Positions 10,546 through 22,298 of a stretch of 64,000 bases of DNA are shown here, piece by piece. Position numbers and translations under genes: made by a program. Origin of the DNA: Rhipidocladum racemiflorum (taxonomy: Eukaryota; Streptophyta; Magnoliopsida; Poales; Poaceae); assembly GCA_036346355.1 (NCBI GenBank), contig CM070577.1:15065666-15129665 (forward strand), written 5' to 3'. The notes below the pieces were generated by a model that made no database searches, was not told the DNA's origin, and worked only from the letters and a program-made list of their open reading frames with translations. Within the stretch, counting starts at the first letter, position 1, and every line of letters begins with the position of its first letter.

Positions 10546-13530
10546 TGTGACGGACCGCCCTTTTTAGGGGTGCGGTTAAATCCGCAACGGCTACCCAGGA
10601 AGATTAGCCATCGGGAATCAAGTCATACATTGCCAGCATAAAAACGAGACAACTGTTTTTAATACAATTAAGGCCTAACGGCCAGAGTTTACAAAATGAA
10701 GCGGCGAGCTCCAATATATTACATTACCAAAAGAACCACATAGACAAGGCCTGAGCACAGAGAAAGAACCATAAAATCAAACTGCTTTGCCGTCCACGAT
10801 CTCCTGGAATTCTCCGGCGTCTTCAAATTTAAAATATGTTGAAAAGCAAGGCTGAATACACAACAATACTCAACAAACCGCACAGAAATTCTAAATATTA
10901 CATGCGGGGATATTCTCAAAGGAAAAGGCAATAAAGGTATTATTATCGTGGATGCAGCTTTATTTTCAAAGCCATTTTACATTTGGAACACAAACCATAC
11001 ATAATAGAAATAAGCAAATTTTGAGTTTTCACAAGTTCATCATTATGTCAAGTTGGAAATTCATAAACCTACTTGGGTTAGGTTACGGGATTCACCCCAA
11101 TTCAAACTTAGTTTTATTTACCGGAAGCACGGCGTAATCGATTACCATTTAATTGACTCTGCAGAGTTGCTCAGCTTTACCCACAAGATACCAACAACCG
11201 TTAATGCCACACGTGAATTACATGCAACTTAAATGCATGCGGCCAGGCTGAGATTATCAAAGCCTTTCATTGAACTATCCCTCTTTAGCACTTACCTGGT
11301 AGTTTCAAAACCACACAGTACTCGGGTCCCACGGGTCACGGCGGGATGCACGATCCGATACTGAGGGTATCTACCGTTGTGAGAATCGGCAAGTGACTCC
11401 ACCGGTCAACCTCCAGTCCACCCCATTCGCGCTCACGCCAGATATCGTCAATGCCCACAGTATGGAACCTCCATCCTATAAGTATTCCAAGGGGGAGTTC
11501 AAGTACCGAGCTAGGTTGGATCGAGTCAACGAGGCCGACCGACCCAACTTGTGGTTGAGCAAGATCTAAGTTATTTACTTTGCCCAAGATTGTGATTACT
11601 TAAATTATGCTTAAGACTTAACCAATTCCAAACCAACAAACCAACCACTCACATTGGCCTCGTCAACGATCGAGGTTCGGGCACGTAGCCATCTAGTGGT
11701 TTGCCCACCAAAGTTTTCTCACCGTGACATATTTTTGAATATAGTCTACATCAAGCCTCCCGCTTGATGGTTTTATTTTAATACACAAATCCTTTAAAGT
11801 TCAACTAATTGATTAACTACTAGCATACGAGGTTCAACATCAAAGTCTAAGGTTTGCAAAGGGACATAAGTCACAACAATACAAAAGTGGGTCTTTAATC
11901 AAGCTAGGTACTAACTAGGTCATCATGGCATTTTAAAATAAACATATTTAGCATTTAACATACCAACATAATGCGATATTAAAATAATTATTACTACATT
12001 ATTATCATGGGTTCAACATGTTCAAGGAGTGCGGCTTGCCTTGCGAGGCGAGGGGGATCCCTAGGTCGTCGTCGACGTCGTCGAACTCGGTGCCGGTCAT
12101 GTCCAGCTCCTGCTCCGGCTCCTCGTACTGCTCCGGGACGGGTTCCAAGGTCGGATCTAGCGTACAAAAGCGAGCAATAAATAAACGAATAAAGCAACAA
12201 AGAAAAGAAAAGAGAAAAACAAGAAAAAGGAAAAACAAAAGGAATTGAGAGAGAAAGGGCCGGAGAGGGTACGGGAGGCACTTTAGGTATTTTGGAATTT
12301 TGTGGACTTCGGATGGCAGAACGGAAAGTGTTTTTGGACTCGGAACGGCGAGACGATTCGGAAAAAGTTATTTTGGATGTTTTTGGATGCGCGGAATTTT
12401 TCCGGATTTTTGGAGTATTTGTTGGGCTATTTTGGATTTTGGAAAAAGATTTTCAGGTTTATTAAAACCGAAAAGAAAACAAAAGCCAAAACCGTAATGG
12501 GTCAAGCCAGCACGGCCCATTCGCCGGCTTATTTCATCACACGCTGCGTGCGTGGGCGAGCTGGGCCGCCCAGCCTTATGCGACCCGCCACGCCACGACA
12601 CGCTGGCCCGGCGAGGCGGCGGCCGACGTATGAGCCCGGGCGCACGGAGGTCGACCGGGACCAGCGAGCGCACGCCTTGGATTCAGGAGGCCGACCGGTG
12701 GGGTTCGAGCGGTAGAGAGACAGAGCGAGACACACAGAGAGCGAGGGCTAGGGTTCACGGAGCGAGCGGGCGAGCGCGAGTGGTGGCGGAGGCGAGTGTG
12801 AGCGAGGGGGCGGCAACGGGGCCGGAGGTGAAGGAGGGGTTCGGGCGGGGTCCAGCGAGGAGACGAAGAGGCGGGGTTCGGGGGTAGCTAGGGTTAGGGA
12901 TTGGGAAAATGGGACGGTCTCGGTGGGGAGACGAAGGGGCGCGGGGGCGATTCAGCGCCAGCTAGGGGTGGGAATTAGGGTTAGAGGTTTGGTGTCGAGG
13001 CGGCTCGGGTTGGCTTCGGCCGAGCTCCAGCCGGGGCGGAGGGAGAAGAGAGAGCGGCGGAGGAGAGGAAGGTGAAGGGGCGAGCGGGGCGGAGCTCACC
13101 GAAGAGGAAGGGGGCGAGCTCGAGCACAGGGATGGCGAGCTGATGGCGCAGGGGATGTCGGTGACGACCGCACAGAGGCGACGAGACGGCGGCCGGTGGC
13201 TGAGGCGAAGGGAGCGGGTGCGCGAGGTCCCGAGGCGGGCGACGACCGCGCAGAGAGGGGAGCAGGCGGTTCGGCTGGCGCAAGGATGATGGAGGCGGAG
13301 CTGCTCAGCGCGGCAGGCGAGGATGACGTGCGCGTCACGGGACGGCGCGGCGACCGGGCGAAGCGCGGGTGGAGGACCAACGGTCCGAGCGAGGCAACAG
13401 GTACGCTTCAGCTACTCCCCCTTTTCCAAACCCCACTCTAAAACCGGATCATGAACTCAAGAACTCCGATTAATTGCAATTAGGGTTTTGATTTAGGTTT
13501 GATTTGGGTTCAAAATTTTGGGGCATTTCA
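10546..13530 (-). mobile_element. Solo LTR B, gypsy chromovirus-type, 2985 bp
   Basis: On + it reads TGTGACGGACCGCCC to GGGGCATTTCA, flanked by a perfect 5-bp duplication TTTAA (10541-10545 and 13531-13535). The paralogous locus has the uninterrupted site at about 26682-26690 (CGTTTAAAATTTC), which confirms the insertion. Orientation is minus, judged from its mini-exon (12156-12040) and GTGGGTAAAG block (about 11190-11153). No internal domain remains. It lies just upstream of the copy 1 secreted-protein pseudogene. Confidence 0.9.
12040..12156 (-). other. Putative acidic mini-exon in LTR B (117 bp)
   Basis: Acceptor ACGCTAG and GC-type donor CAAG|GCAAGC. It is open in the shared phase and encodes an Asp/Glu-rich segment (EEPEQELDMTGTEFDDVDDD). 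It is the longest member of the set. The exon role is inferred. Confidence 0.45.
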
Positions 13531-13759
13531 TTTAACATTCCACATTTCCACTTATTAAAAGGCTTGAGTTCTTACCCCCAGTTAAATTTATTATGCCACC
13601 ATGCATGCATATATCTACGCATATAAACACTCGACGAAAGAAACACCCGTGCAAAACTGGTTTATAACACACACGCACACCCATTTGCAAGAGGTTTTGA
13701 CCTCGACCTCTCCGGCGAACTCAACACAAGGACATATCGAGAAACCCAATGCCACGAAC

Positions 13760-15505
13760 CGGCTATGGGCTGGGTGCTGGGCCTCGGTAATGTGGGCTGT
13801 CTTGATCAATGGATCAAGTGAAGACGACGAACTGGCAGAAGCCTCGGCTCCTTCCCAAGTCCCAACTGCTGCCTCTTCCCCAAATTCTCTCTGATTCTCA
13901 ATCCCATGTTTCTTCTCACTCTACGCTCTCGTCATCTAAACTCCAATTCCTTCTCTATTGTACTCAACTAGCCAGCGTGGGCGCGATGTATACCGCGCCA
14001 GCCGTTAGGTATCCACTCGTAAAAATCGCACGGCTCGCAAAAAAAAAGACTAATTTTGGTTTTTTTGATCGCAACATGGTTTCCGGGATCTTACTGCAAA
14101 AGAATAGATTAATATGTATTTTTTTGAAGCTTTAGGTGGCTATTCGTAAAAAGCTACGTGCTAAAGAAAATTTGCGAAGTTCGCGCACTAAAAAACAATT
14201 TCCAGATTTTTCAAGGAGCTCTAAAAACATAATAATATGTAAGTTCGGTAAAATTTCGGGTGGCTTTTTGGGGGGGAAACACGTGAACTTCCCATATTTA
14301 ATATAGAGAGTATGTATTTTTTAACGACCTTTTGTGCAGACGAAAACAAATTTTGAAAATTTCGATGGTTTATCTATAATAATGGGCTAATACGTATTTT
14401 CAAAAAGTTTCTGATATTTTTAGTGGCCTTTGCAGGAAAAAGGAAAATTTTGGATTCTGTCCATTTTGTTGGATCTTTTTTTGGGAAAAATTGGAGCTGG
14501 ACGCATTTTTTTGCAATTTTTGGGGGTCTTTTCACAAAAAAATATATGAATTTTCGGGGGCCTTTTCTCAAAAAAAACATGCAAAATCAATTTTTTGGGG
14601 CCTTTTCATAGAAAATGGACATATACGTAATTATTAGAATTCTTGGGGGCCTTTTCACAAAGAAACACACGTCTCCCCCCCCCGGAAATAAATGGACCCA
14701 GATGTAATTTTGGTAACTCTCGAGGGTCCTTCCTTTTCCCAAGAACAAGCAAAATCGGATTTTTTTGGGACCTTTTCATAAAAAATGGATATATACGTAA
14801 TTATCAGAATTTTGGGGGGTCTTTTCGCAAAGAAACCCGCACCTCTCCGGAAAGAAATGGACCCGGATATAATTTTGGCAACTCTTGGGGGTCCTTCCGC
14901 GAAAAAATATGTGCCCGCGCCGCTAGGTGGCCATGCGTCGCGCGCAAAAAAAAGCTGACGTGCGAGGCTGCCAGGCGCGCGAACGGGTTTCGAACCTGCG
15001 ATGCCGGCTTCGCAATAGAACGGTGTACCACTAGGCCGTGCGGGCTTAGCTGACTAAGAACGGTGCTAAAATATATAAGCTATACGAATGGCTGAATAAA
15101 TCGGGCAACATGGACTCACGTGACGCGAACATGCCAGCTGGAATCGACGTGGGCATCACGAGAGAAGCGAAAAGTTTGCGAATTTAATATACATAGTATT
15201 TATCAAAGTACAAGAGCTATTTTGTATGAGGAAAATTAGGTTTGTAACACCCAAATCGGCAGCTTCCCCGTTGCCGCCGCCTCTTTCTCGTGGCCATGAT
15301 GGACAATCTTAGTGGTGCACGCTAGGACTTCGAGTTTAATGAGCTATTGTCGAGTTTCTTTTGAAATTGACATAATTTAATATAAAATTATTTTATTTAT
15401 TATTTAGGTGGTTACTTCAAATTCGAGCCAATGAGCCACTATCGAAATAAGTCTTATTACCATTTTTGGCTCAAAATAATCTCATTTCAATTTTAAACTC
15501 ATTAA
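13760..15505. other. Unclassified insertion with tandem repeats and a tRNA-like segment
   Basis: Absent from the paralogous copy. It contains runs of G5 and A6-8 and two tandem units of about 165 bp (about 14583-14750 and 14751-14912) sharing TATACGTAATTAT and AATGGACCC words. At 14974-15048 (minus) is a tRNA-like segment with an A-box-like GGCCTAGTGGTA and a B-box GGTTCGAAACC. The acceptor ends do not pair well, so I do not call a tRNA; a decayed SINE-type head is possible. TE class unresolved. Confidence 0.45.
14583..14912. repeat. Two tandem units of ~165 bp
   Basis: Both units run from CAAAATC(A/G) through a (G)GGACCTTTTCAT-like motif, TATACGTAATTAT, TTTTCnCAAAGAAAC and AATGGACCC to GGGTCCTTCC. 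Identity is clearly high, with homopolymer length differences. Confidence 0.65.
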
Positions 15506-15753
15506 GGCCTTGTTTGACGACTTGAAACTAGGACGTTTCTACTAGAATCTGGGAGAAACCTAGCCAAAAGGGCTCAAGCTCAGAACAATTCTCCTCGGAA
15601 TATTTCTTCACGCTGGGGTTGAATTACCCTCAATCCCGTTCCACCCCGATTCAAAGAATCCAGACATCTAACCAAACGATTTTCATACAGTGATTCTGAT
15701 TCTACCTGAAACTTTTCTACGAAGAATCTGGAACCATAATATAATCAAAACAT
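15506..15753. mobile_element. Degraded Tourist-like MITE
   Basis: Same family as the intact element at 59540: shared GGCCTTGTTTG start after TTAA, GTTTCTACTAG, GAATCTGGGAGAAACC, and AAGAATCTGGAACC near the end. The right TIR is lost in AATATAATCAAAAC. It lies at the right edge of the composite insertion in copy 1. Confidence 0.6.
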
Positions 15754-15912
15754 GTTCGGTTTGAAGTCTACCTACCTTGAAGGAGGAGGAAATGCCGCCA
15801 TATGCAGCAGGGGCACGCTGGTGGGAACGGGAGGCAAGTAGGCAATTGGCCTTCTGGTCTCGACTCTCGAGCTTGGCGAGCGCGTTTCTCGGAGGCCTAT
15901 TGCTCTACCGCT

Positions 15913-16630
15913 TAGGGATGGCAAAAATACCCGTGGGTCCGGGTACCCGACCCGACGGGTCCGGGTTCGGGTCCAAATTTGGACCCACGGGTATATGAGT
16001 TCGGGTCCGGGTCCAGGTCCGGGTCCGGGTTTCATGTTGGACCCATGGGTACCCAGACCCGGACCCGCTTTCAACCGAGAGATGAGGCTGCAGATCGAGT
16101 AGGCTGCAGATCGAGTAGGAAGCAGGAGTCTGAGTTCTACCTACTAGTATCTAGATGTACAGTACTAGTAGCTAGATGTATAGTACGCCCATGTATATGT
16201 TCCGCGTCGTGTACGTATATTGAGCTGCATGCATGTGTTCTTTGTATAGAGTTACTACTGTGCGTACTGTTACATCATATATGCAGTACTATTGTACTAG
16301 TTGTGTGGCTAGGTCCCGTTTTAATTTCTTAATTGGTTTCCTCTTAGAAAAAGTTACATTATTTTTGGCGATGAGTGGAATTAACTAGCTGGGCTAGGAT
16401 TTAGTTTCTGTGCACGTACGCGCCATGTCTATGTTCATCGAGTTACCTGGAGAAGCTTCGCCACGCAGAGAGGACAGGGGACAGAGCGGTGGTTAATTAC
16501 GGGTTCGGGTCCGGATCCGGGTCCGAGATTGAACCCGTAACTAAATTCGGGTCCGGGTCCACAGTTCGGGTCTCGGGTCCGGGTCCACGGAGGTTGGACC
16601 CGGAGGGACCCGGACCCGTTGCCATCCCTA
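15913..16630. mobile_element. hAT non-autonomous element, 718 bp
   Basis: Perfect 12-bp inverted termini TAGGGATGGCAA / TTGCCATCCCTA with a perfect 8-bp target duplication CTACCGCT (15905-15912 and 16631-16638). Both ends carry dense degenerate arrays of GGGTCCGGGTC and its complement, and the centre is AT-rich. No transposase. It splits the coding region of the copy 1 pseudogene. Confidence 0.92.
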
Positions 16631-16698
16631 CTACCGCTAGCGATGCAGTAGGAGGTGGACCCTTTATATTGCACAAGTAAGATCTGGATACTAGCATC

Positions 16699-18094
16699 TG
16701 TTGGGGAATGCGGTATGCTACTCTAACACAAATTAAAATTTCTACCGCAAACCAGAAAAGCTACTCGCAAGAAGGGGATCTTAGATCTATTACCACTAGA
16801 CGCGCAGTTGCGGAATCCTTCGCACGTCGTTGTAGTGGATCGTTCTCGGCGTGGATCGTCCTCGCCGTGGATCGTCCTCGCTACGGATCGTCGCCGCGGA
16901 TCGTCCTCGCCACGGATCGTCCTCACTGCGGATCGTCCTCTCCACGCCGCAGTAGCAGCAGCGCCACCACAGCAGTCCACACGTCCGGAGATGGAACGCC
17001 GTGCGTCGGTGTGCAAGCACCGGGTCGCTCGGCAGGGGCAACGAGAGGAGGTGGCTAGGGTTTCTAGCGAAACACCTCTAAATCGCCTTACGAAAAGTGC
17101 ATTACTGCGTCCGACCTCCTCCTCCTTATATAGCCACGAGGTGAAACCCTAGGCGATCGGGGGCCCATCTACGCGCTAAGCCCACGAGGTCCATTAATTA
17201 CGGATCCAATCGCATTGATGCATCGGCCAGATTAAGTGTGTGACCTCAGAGGTTCATGCGCATTTGGACATGGATTCGGAAAACCCTTTTCTAATCCAAT
17301 AGTCGGTAGCGGCTCCTTGCAGAGTATGCCAACTCCCAAACGCATATGATTAAAGTACTGATGTAATAATCCCTTTGCCAAACTATATGAAGATCAAACT
17401 CAAGGCGAGAAGTATGTCATCCTTTGACAGTTCAATTTATCTCTCGTATCCGTAATATATTAATAAGTTGTGATTGACTTCTCAATCACGGCATGGCCAT
17501 GCACTTCCTTAATCATATCACACGAGTGGCCTAGACATATATCTCCGTTACATTGGAGTGGCAAATTCCATCTCGACTGCTCACTTCCCTCTGCATGTTT
17601 CATAGTAAACATGAAAGCTACCTTTATAACTATCCAGTTAGGAAATAGTGTTTGGTAACCCCAAGGTAAACTATTACACATGTAGAGAATATGACAATCT
17701 CAGGTCTAAGGATCATACATCTACTATGTATGAGATACACTGATGACACATAAGAACGTAACATTCTCGCAGTGTCCCATTGTGGGTCTATCTAACACAT
17801 GTTCTTCAACATGCGTTCACAATGTATTGATGATATCTCCATATCCCATGATCTATGAAACATGATCATCGAACAATACATGTGCTGATCTATTCATCGT
17901 TGTCCTATACGATGATATCCGATCAGAGATATTTATCGAATTATATCAATAAGTAAAGAGCTTCATAAACAAGTCACACACTTGTTGATCAAAACAATGA
18001 TATACATTCATTGGACCAATAATCATATTATTATTTATAAACATAGTCATGTTACAATCATCCATATGATTGCCTCAAGGGCATAACACTAACA
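16699..18094 (-). mobile_element. Solo LTR C, copia Angela/BARE-like, 1396 bp
   Basis: On + it begins TGTTGGGGAATGCGG and ends CATAACACTAACA, flanked by a perfect GCATC duplication (16694-16698 and 18095-18099). On minus it starts TGTTAGTGTTATGCCC and ends TTCCCCAACA, the form of Angela/BARE LTRs, hence the minus orientation. It interrupts the last coding part of the copy 1 pseudogene. The intact paralog reads through (CATAGCATCAACTGCTAC). Confidence 0.92.
16837..16945. repeat. Seven-unit 16-bp tandem repeat inside LTR C
   Basis: Units of GGATCGTCCTCGCCRC, each 16 bp except one of 13 bp, total 109 bp. Spacing is direct with no spacer, so this is an LTR subrepeat and not a CRISPR array. Confidence 0.85.
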
Positions 18095-18580
18095 GCATCA
18101 ACTGCTACAAGAAAATGCTGATTTTTGGATTTGAGACGGTTTGGTTTGATTATAAATTTACTCCACTAAACATTATAAGAATTTAGTGTTATCAAAATTT
18201 AGTCACTAAATTGGTTATGGTCAAAGATTGACAAGAAAATAAGCTAGAAAACAAAAGGAAAATGGAGTTTTGCCGAAGTTTAGTAGTAAACCAAATACTT
18301 ACTAAATTTAGCAAACACTAATAAAATTTAATAAGATAAGCATTCAACCGTTGAAAGCAAATCAAATAACCCCTAATTATTGACGTGGATTACTAGCATA
18401 GCATGTATGTGCATTGCCTAAGCGGCAGAGGATTAGAGGAACGACCTTCTCTAGTGCTGAATAAACCCCCTCCTTTTCACTATCACTGTTCATTGCCATG
18501 CGAGTGGCTAATGTATGGTCAACGTCAATGTGCGTTCCCACGGACGCCAGCTGGTTGCGTGGAAGTGCTCCACTAAGTAC

Positions 18581-19063
18581 CAGGTTTCAAATTTTCTTTT
18601 TCGGTACTAGTCGGAGGTGACTGAAATCTAACATTTCACAGAGATCGTGAAATTTTAAATAAAATCTGGTTAAAATTTAAAAGCTAAATTTGAAATCCGG
18701 TCATTTTTAACCGGAAAATCCGAGATTTCGGCTAAAATCACTAAGATTTTAGTGAAATTACCGAGATTTCATTTAAATTGAAATGACCAAAAAATAGTAA
18801 AAAACATGTAAAAATTTTAATTTTTTGTGTGGATAGTCTTGACCCCAATTCCACTCAAATCCGGCCCACAAAAATCAAAATCCAGTCAAAATGTCCGAGA
18901 TTACGCCTGAAATCACCGAGAACTCACCGAGATTTTGAAAGTATTATAGCATTTTGAATTTTTTAAAATATTTTTATTCGACCGAGATTTAGAATCTCAA
19001 CCCTGACCGAAGAACGAAATTCGGCCGAGATGACCGAAATCTCGGTAAGATTTTGAACCATGC
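18581..19063. mobile_element. hAT-like element, 483 bp, rich in ATTTCGG words
   Basis: Ends CAGGTTTCAAATTTTC and GATTTTGAACCATG, imperfectly inverted. It is flanked by 8-mers CTAAGTAC (18573-18580) and CCAAGTAC (19064-19071), one mismatch, as for an old hAT duplication. It is filled with repeated GAGATTT / AAATCTCGG motifs. Similar sequence recurs near 21050, 61760 and 62720. It was inserted at the edge of the Stowaway element that follows. Confidence 0.6.
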
Positions 19064-19070
19064 CAAGTAC

Positions 19071-19360
19071 TCTCTCTAGTCATAACGGAATGTCATTTTG
19101 AACATTAACAGATCCTAAAATGTAGCTTAGATTACTATTTTCTATTTTTATGTAGTTACTAAAAAATAAAATAAAATAATAATATTACAGGAATACATCT
19201 CGAGACAAGTCTATTCATATAATTTTCATATGTCCAATCAAAATATTAAAGAAAATATATCGATAACCAAAATTTATAATTTTTTATTCTATGAATTCTA
19301 AAATGATACCCCCTTCATTCTATTATATAAGACGTACCTCATATTTTGGAACGGAGGGAG
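19071..19360. mobile_element. Stowaway-like MITE (Tc1/mariner)
   Basis: The right end GGAACGGAGGGAG followed by TA is the Stowaway consensus. The left end, TA then CTCTCTCTAGTCATAACGG, is a diverged partner. The interior is AT-rich with no coding sequence. Confidence 0.6.
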
Positions 19361-19758
19361 TACTATTTTTTGTGACCCCAGAACTCACTTGTACTACCAA
19401 GCATGGCGGTTGCCGCTCTTTAATTTGCTTATGTTTCTGAAGAACAGATTTTTGTCGCACAGGTTGGAAGCCTGTTGGTGGAACCAACTCACCAACAGGG
19501 GACCTGTAGGTCCTATGTAGGACGGTTTAAATTTAGGCTTCTCTCTCGAAGTCAAAAAATATCTCATACGACAGACATTTTTTATAGTTAGAAACTTAGA
19601 AGTCAAAAACCAGCAGCTTATTTGTACCATAAGAATATAAAAACTGGTCTAAGATAGCTTTCTACATCTTCGGTGTCTTAGGATTTGACTTTGTCATTAG
19701 AATTGAAGAAAATTATCTCTTCTACTAAGTATAAAAGCCCAAACCTCATCCCTCTCAT

Positions 19759-20307
19759 CATAGGCGGAGCCCAGGTCGGGGCGTAGGTGGGTCTGGCCCC
19801 GGTCGGCGTCGTTGGCCCAGCAGGACCAGGAGCCAAATGTTGCAACAGGTGATGATCTTGCTAGTCTTGTTGTGAAGATGGTTCAAACAAAGAAGCACGT
19901 GGTTTATCTGTTGATTTATCGACTAATTGAATTAGCACTTATTTTACCGGTGGGCACAGCTACAGTTTTAAGGGCTTTCTTGGCAATGTAGATTATCAAG
20001 ACAGATTTACATAATAAGATAAGTGACGATTGGCTGAATGATCTCATGATTTATTATATTGAGCGAGATGTGTTTGCAAAGATAGACATGAAAGATATTT
20101 TACAGTATTTTCAGAACATGAGGGCTCGCAAATATCAACTATCGTCTCATGTGAAATAATTATTGGTACGTTTTCATTTATAAATCCTTGCAAGTTACAA
20201 GTGTTACATATTGTACTTATTATATACTGAACTTTGAATATCAATAATTAGTAGATGTTCACTTCATTCTTGGCCCCCTCCTTTAGAATTTTCTGGCTCC
20301 GCCAGTG
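19759..20307. mobile_element. hAT non-autonomous element, 549 bp
   Basis: Ends CATAGGCGGAGCC and GGCTCCGCCAGTG, inverted apart from one internal base. Perfect 8-bp duplication CCTCTCAT (19751-19758 and 20308-20315). The inner sequence has no long ORF. Confidence 0.88.
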
Positions 20308-20517
20308 CCTCTCATCTCCATTCCTGACCCACACATCCTCACACCTAAAAATCAGACAGCCAAACACTTAATATATTCAACCTAGCTATTCAACCATGCA
20401 ACCCTTTAGCTATGTAGCCCAATCAAAAATTACTTCTCATAAAAACTATAGACATACCAAACATGACTTTAATCTCTCCTTGAACAAGGTAGCTGTGTCA
20501 CATATATTCCGTTAATG

Positions 20518-20769
20518 CAGGGGCGGACCCAAGGCCCGGGCTCAACCCATGTAACAAACGTCCTAAATCTCATATTCACGCAACCTGGCAAATATAATCT
20601 TCAAATCAGAAACGAAAATATATAGCCTGAATCTACAAGCTTTACTAGCGTCTTGTAAAAAACATCCTAAATTGTATAAAAAGTTAGCAACTAAAATTTA
20701 AATAGCTTTGAACTTATTGTCCTTCTTTAAACACGTCCGAGTTCTAAAGAATTCCTAGATCCACCACTG
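20518..20769. mobile_element. hAT non-autonomous element, 252 bp
   Basis: Ends CAGGGGCGGACCCAAG and CTAGATCCACCACTG (inverted, imperfect), with a perfect 8-bp duplication CGTTAATG (20510-20517 and 20770-20777). Same terminal type as the element at 19759, but different interior. Confidence 0.85.
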
Positions 20770-22298
20770 CGTTAATGGGTGGACTTTCTGTTTTTGATGG
20801 TGTGATTTCAACGTTGAGTATCTAAGGAGGAAATAGGAAAAGATATTTTCTATTAACCATTAACCGACAGAAACATCGGGCAGGATCTTCTCCTTCGGCG
20901 ATGATTGGCTTTATTATGCCCGTCTGTAGCGGATGCCTCATGTTGTACGAAAATCGGAATGGTCACTCACTGCATCATTCAATTGCGATATATAGATAAA
21001 GAACAAGGAATGTTGTAGGCTTGCTCGTTCTAGCAGAGTAGCACACAGTATGGATTCAAATCCTGGCAAAATTTCAAAAATCTCAGTCGAGATTTTGGAT
21101 TTCGGATCCTCCTAAGTTTCCAAGATCAACGCCTTGCATCCACATATCCCATTTTCGAGATGATTCATCACTCATATACAGATGTAAATGACATAAAAGT
21201 AGACTATAAATTATTACATCTACTTAATATTACATATTCATAGCTGACAAGCCAAATATATCACATAAATAGTAAAGAGCGGTGGAATTAAACATAAGTT
21301 CAAAAGCAAGGCAGTGGTGTGCCATCTATAACCCATAGGCAACCGACTGTAGAAAGACCCAGTTTATCCGTTTGTGAAATCGTCGAACCCGAGAGCGAAG
21401 TAGGGGTCGTCGGGTAGACCTTCGTCTAAACAATATTAGTTAAAGCAACGCAAGACTTTAGTGTATGGAAGTTATTATACATGCATGGCTATTTCAATAT
21501 AAAAAAGCTCCTACACTAAGTTCAATTTTCAGCATTAAGCGACATTTATTTGTAAGCTTGCAGTTTAATAAATGATGACAGTATTGGTAAGAGCATTTAA
21601 TAAGCAACTATATACAATATGTAAATCGTGTATACAACATTTTACGACCCTCTATGGTCATGAATAACAAGTAAATCACAGCCAACCCACCATACCGACA
21701 ACCCAACTCACCTTACCACCATTTACCAAAGTGTTTCGCAAAACCAAAACCAAAATGCTATACTTGATATTATGACCCAAGCTGCACATAACCATGAGCA
21801 CGGCTAATTATAGATTTAAATGTATGTAGAGAGTGTACACTTTACCCACTTGACACATTTTAGCAATCATGTCAACCATGCCATGCGATACTCACCGTAT
21901 CTGTTTTACTAGATTGTGACGAAACTGTTCAACTAGTTAAAGCCTACCCTTGTATCAGCCTGGTGGATGTTGAACCCTTGCTATGGCGACAGAAGTCAAT
22001 AGCCGTACTACCTGTACCCACGATGGTTTCGCATCCCATCGCCCTCGTTCTCCCCATAGGAAGGCATACACCGTTGTATTAGAATGCTTTAGTCCCAACG
22101 CCTCGGTGAAGGGAGCAACTACAAACACAACCGTACCACGGTTCATCCTTACTACTTTGACCTACCAAAATGCAAGATTAAACTTCAACTAATTTACTAG
22201 TTAAGGCCATCTCATACTAGCATATGTGGTTGCACCATTTGACTCAGTTCATAGTATCAAGTTCGGTCTTAGGTTGACTTAGGCGAGATCTCCCCATA

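Larger units (their letters stand above)
13531..18480 (+). pseudogene. Copy 1 of the small secreted-protein gene, broken by at least three insertions
   Basis: Pieces align in order with the intact copy at 26690-27290. The 5' flank/UTR is 13531-13760. Coding pieces are about 15775-15912 (GCCGCCATATGCAGCAG shared), 16631-16698 and 18095-18130 (GCATCAACTGCTAC shared). The 3' UTR is about 18380-18480, including AATAAA at 18460. Between them lie a composite insertion (13760-15770), an hAT element (15913-16630) and an Angela-type solo LTR (16699-18094). The signal-peptide part is not recognisable at the expected place and the remaining pieces carry indels, so no product is expected. Confidence 0.85.
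19440..21060 (+). repeat. Duplicated locus copy 2, 5' flanking part (interrupted)
   Basis: 19450-19500 and 20860-21045 match 10260-10475 in order (GGAACCAACT, CGGATGCC, GAACAAGGAATGTTGTAGGC). The two hAT elements at 19759 and 20518 separate the pieces. The match resumes at about 26540, after LTR D. Confidence 0.65.

Noticed and set aside
12302..13441. Several overlapping frames on both strands
   Set aside because: All fall in the GC-rich part of solo LTR B, which has both ends and a target duplication.
14974..15048. tRNA gene on minus
   Set aside because: A- and B-box matches are good, but the acceptor stem does not pair and the anticodon arm is unclear. Kept only as a tRNA-like segment.
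16837..16945. CRISPR-like array
   Set aside because: 16-bp units are directly adjacent with no spacers and lie in a plant LTR.
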